Under the pieces are notes generated by a model. It did not search any database. It was not told the DNA's origin and saw only the letters and a program-made list of their open reading frames with translations. Made by a program: the position numbers and the translations under genes. This document shows positions 6,634 to 7,482 of a stretch of 7,482 nt of DNA, piece after piece. This DNA is from RBG-16-64-43 sp035288225 (GTDB lineage: Bacteria > Chloroflexota > Anaerolineae > Anaerolineales > RBG-16-64-43): contig DATEAT010000024.1 in assembly GCA_035288225.1 (NCBI GenBank), forward strand, positions 1 through 7,482, written 5' to 3'. Every line of letters begins with the position of its first letter. The first letter of the stretch is position 1.

Positions 6634-6898
6634 AATCACCTCTTTGCGTGTCAGCGAACGCGAGTCGAATCGTGCACGTGGTCACAACGCAGCCGAAAGC
6701 CCGGAAGGCGCGTAACGGGTGGTGCCTCTTTCACGCGCCCTCGGATGCGGGTGGGATCGAACTCTTGCATCCACCCGTCCGCGGGCATAAGCCATTCAAC
6801 GCTTTCCTTGGCAACTCTTGCCACCGGAAAGGGCACCAAACATGCCTGACGCAATTTACCCGCAAGATTCACGTAAGAGAAGCGGTGGGTAATCGCCC
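6634..6898. other. Gene-free stretch between hydrolase and riboswitch
   Basis: 265 bp without a supportable gene. A 90-residue minus-strand frame (6923-6651) covers it but begins with GTG, has no ribosome binding site and has no recognisable domain. The first 85 bases show nothing I can name; there is no T-tailed hairpin behind the hydrolase. The rest is dominated by the self-complementary element at 6720-6838. Confidence 0.5.
6720..6838. repeat. 119-bp self-complementary element (possible structured RNA)
   Basis: The ends pair: TGGTGCC (6720-6726) with GGCACCA (6832-6838), then, after one bulged T, CTTTC (6728-6732) with GAAAG (6827-6831). That is 12 bp closing the whole element. Inside are two hairpins. 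The first pairs GCCC (6737-6740) with GGGC (6783-6786), CGGA (6742-6745) with TCCG (6778-6781), and CGGGTGG (6748-6754) with CCACCCG (6771-6777). The second pairs TGGCAA (6809-6814) with TTGCCA (6818-6823) around CTC, and may extend with TTTCC/GGAAA (6803-6807, 6826-6830) at the expense of the outer stem. AACTCTTGC occurs twice (6760-6768 and 6813-6821). The fold is nearly the same on either strand, so the direction is open. It matches no RNA family I recognise. No flanking target-site duplication is visible, which argues against a recent MITE insertion. Confidence 0.45.
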
Positions 6899-6909
6899 TA
6901 CAATGGGCG
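6894..6909 (+). promoter_or_regulatory. -10 box of the riboswitch leader inside an inverted repeat
   Basis: TACAAT (6899-6904) is a good -10 hexamer, framed exactly by CGCCC (6894-6898) and GGGCG (6905-6909), which are inverse complements. Transcription would begin near 6911, about 25 bases before the aptamer. No -35 hexamer is seen at 16-18 bp. The framing repeat could be an operator or a chance GC palindrome. Confidence 0.5.
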
Positions 6910-6934
6910 TGTAAGGTCTGCACATTACCAAGTC

Positions 6935-7021
6935 CGATAAAGGCAAAGCCGGCGAAAGCCGGCGACGCAAAGCCATGGGTCTAAAACCACCAGCGGTGGT
7001 CACGACTGCCAGGTTGCCGAA
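6935..7021 (+). ncRNA. Cyclic-di-GMP-I riboswitch aptamer (GEMM-I)
   Basis: The conserved GEMM-I blocks appear in order and with correct spacing: ATAAAGGCAAAGCC (6937-6950); a perfect P2 hairpin GCCGGC-GAAA-GCCGGC (6948-6963) with the GNRA tetraloop; GACGCAAAGCC (6964-6974); GGGTCTAAAA (6977-6986); a P3 hairpin ACCACC-AGC-GGTGGT (6986-7000); and ACTGCCAGGTTGCCGA (7005-7020). GGCAA (6942-6946) is complementary to TTGCC (7014-7018), which closes the three-way junction. By alignment to the Vibrio Vc2 aptamer, G6943 should match G20, an A of the CAAAG block at 6968-6972 should match A47, and C7017 should match C92. These are the ligand-contacting bases. G rather than A at the G20 position favours c-di-GMP over the cAMP-GMP-responsive variant. 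It lies in the 5' leader of the TadE-like gene, ahead of a terminator, so it should control transcription of that gene and any pilus genes after it. Confidence 0.94.
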
Positions 7022-7069
7022 GACGCTCAATGACAGATTTGAACTTGCACCGCGTCTTTCGGGCCTGGC
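7008..7069 (+). promoter_or_regulatory. Predicted antiterminator helix of the c-di-GMP switch
   Basis: GCCAGG (7008-7013) pairs with CCTGGC (7064-7069), CCG (7017-7019) with CGG (7060-7062, leaving T7059 bulged), and AAGACGC (7020-7026) with GCGTCTT (7052-7058). The result is a 16-bp interrupted helix. It uses the aptamer's 3' strand, including the expected ligand-contacting C7017, and most of the terminator's 5' arm, so it excludes both. Without ligand it would allow read-through; with ligand the terminator is freed. The pairing is seen in the sequence; the switching direction is inferred. Confidence 0.6.
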
Positions 7070-7090
7070 CATGCCAGGCCCGTTCGTTTT
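7061..7090 (+). terminator. Intrinsic terminator of the riboswitch expression platform
   Basis: GGGCCTGGC (7061-7069) and GCCAGGCCC (7073-7081) make a perfect 9-bp stem with a CAT loop, followed by GTTCGTTTT (7082-7090). It lies 40 bp past the aptamer and 76 bp before the TadE ATG, so it would end transcription in the leader. Its 5' arm is also complementary to the 3' edge of the aptamer. Confidence 0.8.
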
Positions 7091-7151
7091 CCCGCGCCGT
7101 TGGTGATACCTTCGGACCCTCGTCGGCGCGAGAATGACCGGCACGCGCCGG

Positions 7152-7162
7152 AGGAGGTGATC
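7152..7162 (+). promoter_or_regulatory. Extended Shine-Dalgarno of the TadE-like gene
   Basis: AGGAGGTGATC is complementary over eleven bases to the conserved 3' end of bacterial 16S rRNA, with eight bases between GGAGG and the ATG at 7166. It fixes the start of the gene. A small hairpin CCGGC-ACGC-GCCGG (7138-7151) abuts it directly, and GAGG (7154-7157) can pair with CCTC (7162-7165) just before the ATG. Confidence 0.8.
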
Positions 7163-7165
7163 CTC

Positions 7166-7482
7166 ATGAGTACCAGCACCCGCTCTGCCCCTTCCAGTCT
7201 CACCACGGGGCACACTCCGCCCCGCCCGCGGCGCGGCCAGGCGGCTGTCGAATTCGCGCTCATCTTGCCAGTGCTGATCATGATCGTCTCATCGGTCTTC
7301 GAGTTCGGGCGGCTTTTCATCGTTTACAGCAGCCTGTCGAATGCTGCGCAAGAAGCGACCCGCTACGCTCTCGCCTCTGGGACGAATGGTTCGGGCACCC
7401 TGCACTTCCTCGACTGCGCGGGCATCCGCGCGGCCGCCAAGCGCTCGGCCAGCCTGCATGCTTTGGAGGATAGCGACATCGA
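7166..7482 (+). CDS. TadE-like pilus assembly (pseudopilin) protein, cut by window end
   Basis: The first 105 codons of a gene that continues beyond the window. After a polar, proline-rich leader (1-22), RRGQAAVEFALILPVLIMIV (22-41) is the TadE signature: a short basic stretch, G-Q-x-x-V-E-F with the conserved Glu29, then a hydrophobic helix. It continues with FEFGRLFIVYSSLSNAAQEA (45-64) and TRYAL (65-69), again typical. TadE/TadF are minor pseudopilins of the Flp/Tad pilus, processed by a prepilin peptidase at the G-x5-E type site and held in the inner membrane with the helix. A TadG-like or stand-alone secreted-protein role is possible, since the C-terminal part is missing. The ribosome binding site is excellent, and the leader carries a c-di-GMP riboswitch and terminator. 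It is probably the first gene of a pilus cluster lying to the right. Confidence 0.88.
   Translation, partial: MSTSTRSAPSSLTTGHTPPRPRRGQAAVEFALILPVLIMIVSSVFEFGRLFIVYSSLSNAAQEATRYALASGTNGSGTLHFLDCAGIRAAAKRSASLHALEDSDI

Noticed and set aside
6124..6639. 171-residue minus-strand frame opposite the hydrolase
   Set aside because: No recognisable motif or ribosome binding site; it is antisense to catalytic-motif-bearing sequence.
6745..6775. tRNA T-loop-like word (TTCGATC on the minus strand) near CCA-like ends of the 119-bp element
   Set aside because: The flanking bases do not form a T stem, and no anticodon arm or D arm is present at tRNA spacing. The CCA ends are part of the symmetric closing stem.
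6651..6923. 90-residue minus-strand frame in the gene-free stretch
   Set aside because: GTG start overlapping the riboswitch leader, no Shine-Dalgarno, no domain, and most of it is explained by the self-complementary element.
1..7482. CRISPR arrays, insertion sequences, phage genes or tRNA/rRNA genes
   Set aside because: No regularly spaced direct repeats, transposase or integrase motifs, or rRNA/tRNA signatures are visible in the window.

Overview
The window is GC-rich (roughly 60-65% by eye) bacterial chromosome with tightly packed genes. The anti-Shine-Dalgarno is used strongly at some starts, and other starts have no visible ribosome binding site. The combination of a membrane-anchored DUF362 protein, a UPF0104-type flippase-like protein, a short RmuC, a maspardin-like hydrolase and a riboswitch-controlled TadE-type gene would fit Chloroflexota (for example Anaerolineae) or a similar environmental lineage. 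That placement is a guess from gene style; there is no rRNA or other marker here.

Left part (1-2475), minus strand. In transcription order this is a DUF362 protein with a C-terminal membrane anchor, a multi-pass UPF0104/LPG-synthase-TM-like protein, and the first 48 codons of a PHP-domain metallophosphoesterase that runs off the window. The last two overlap by 14 nt. The order and spacing suggest one envelope- or lipid-related transcription unit. A 190-bp divergent region (2476-2665) carries a 10-bp inverted repeat whose two arms each contain a TACAAT -10-like box.

Middle part (2666-6633), plus strand. A PfpI/DJ-1 family protein ends in a long hairpin at 3224-3259. Next comes an RmuC-family protein (N-terminal membrane segment, coiled coil, RmuC core), then a ten-helix EamA/DMT transporter that appears to be expressed from a leaderless promoter. 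An alpha/beta hydrolase resembling maspardin starts within the transporter's stop codon (ATGA overlap).

Right part (6634-7482). A 265-bp gene-free stretch holds a 119-bp element with extensive internal complementarity (6720-6838). It is followed by a -10 box, a clear cyclic-di-GMP-I (GEMM-I) riboswitch aptamer (about 6935-7021), an intrinsic terminator (7061-7090) and a TadE-like pilus-assembly gene cut by the window end. The 3' edge of the aptamer, including the position expected to contact the ligand, can pair with the 5' arm of the terminator. This gives a readable antiterminator/terminator switch that predicts that c-di-GMP turns the pilus gene(s) off. This switch and the structured element before it are the most interesting parts of the window.
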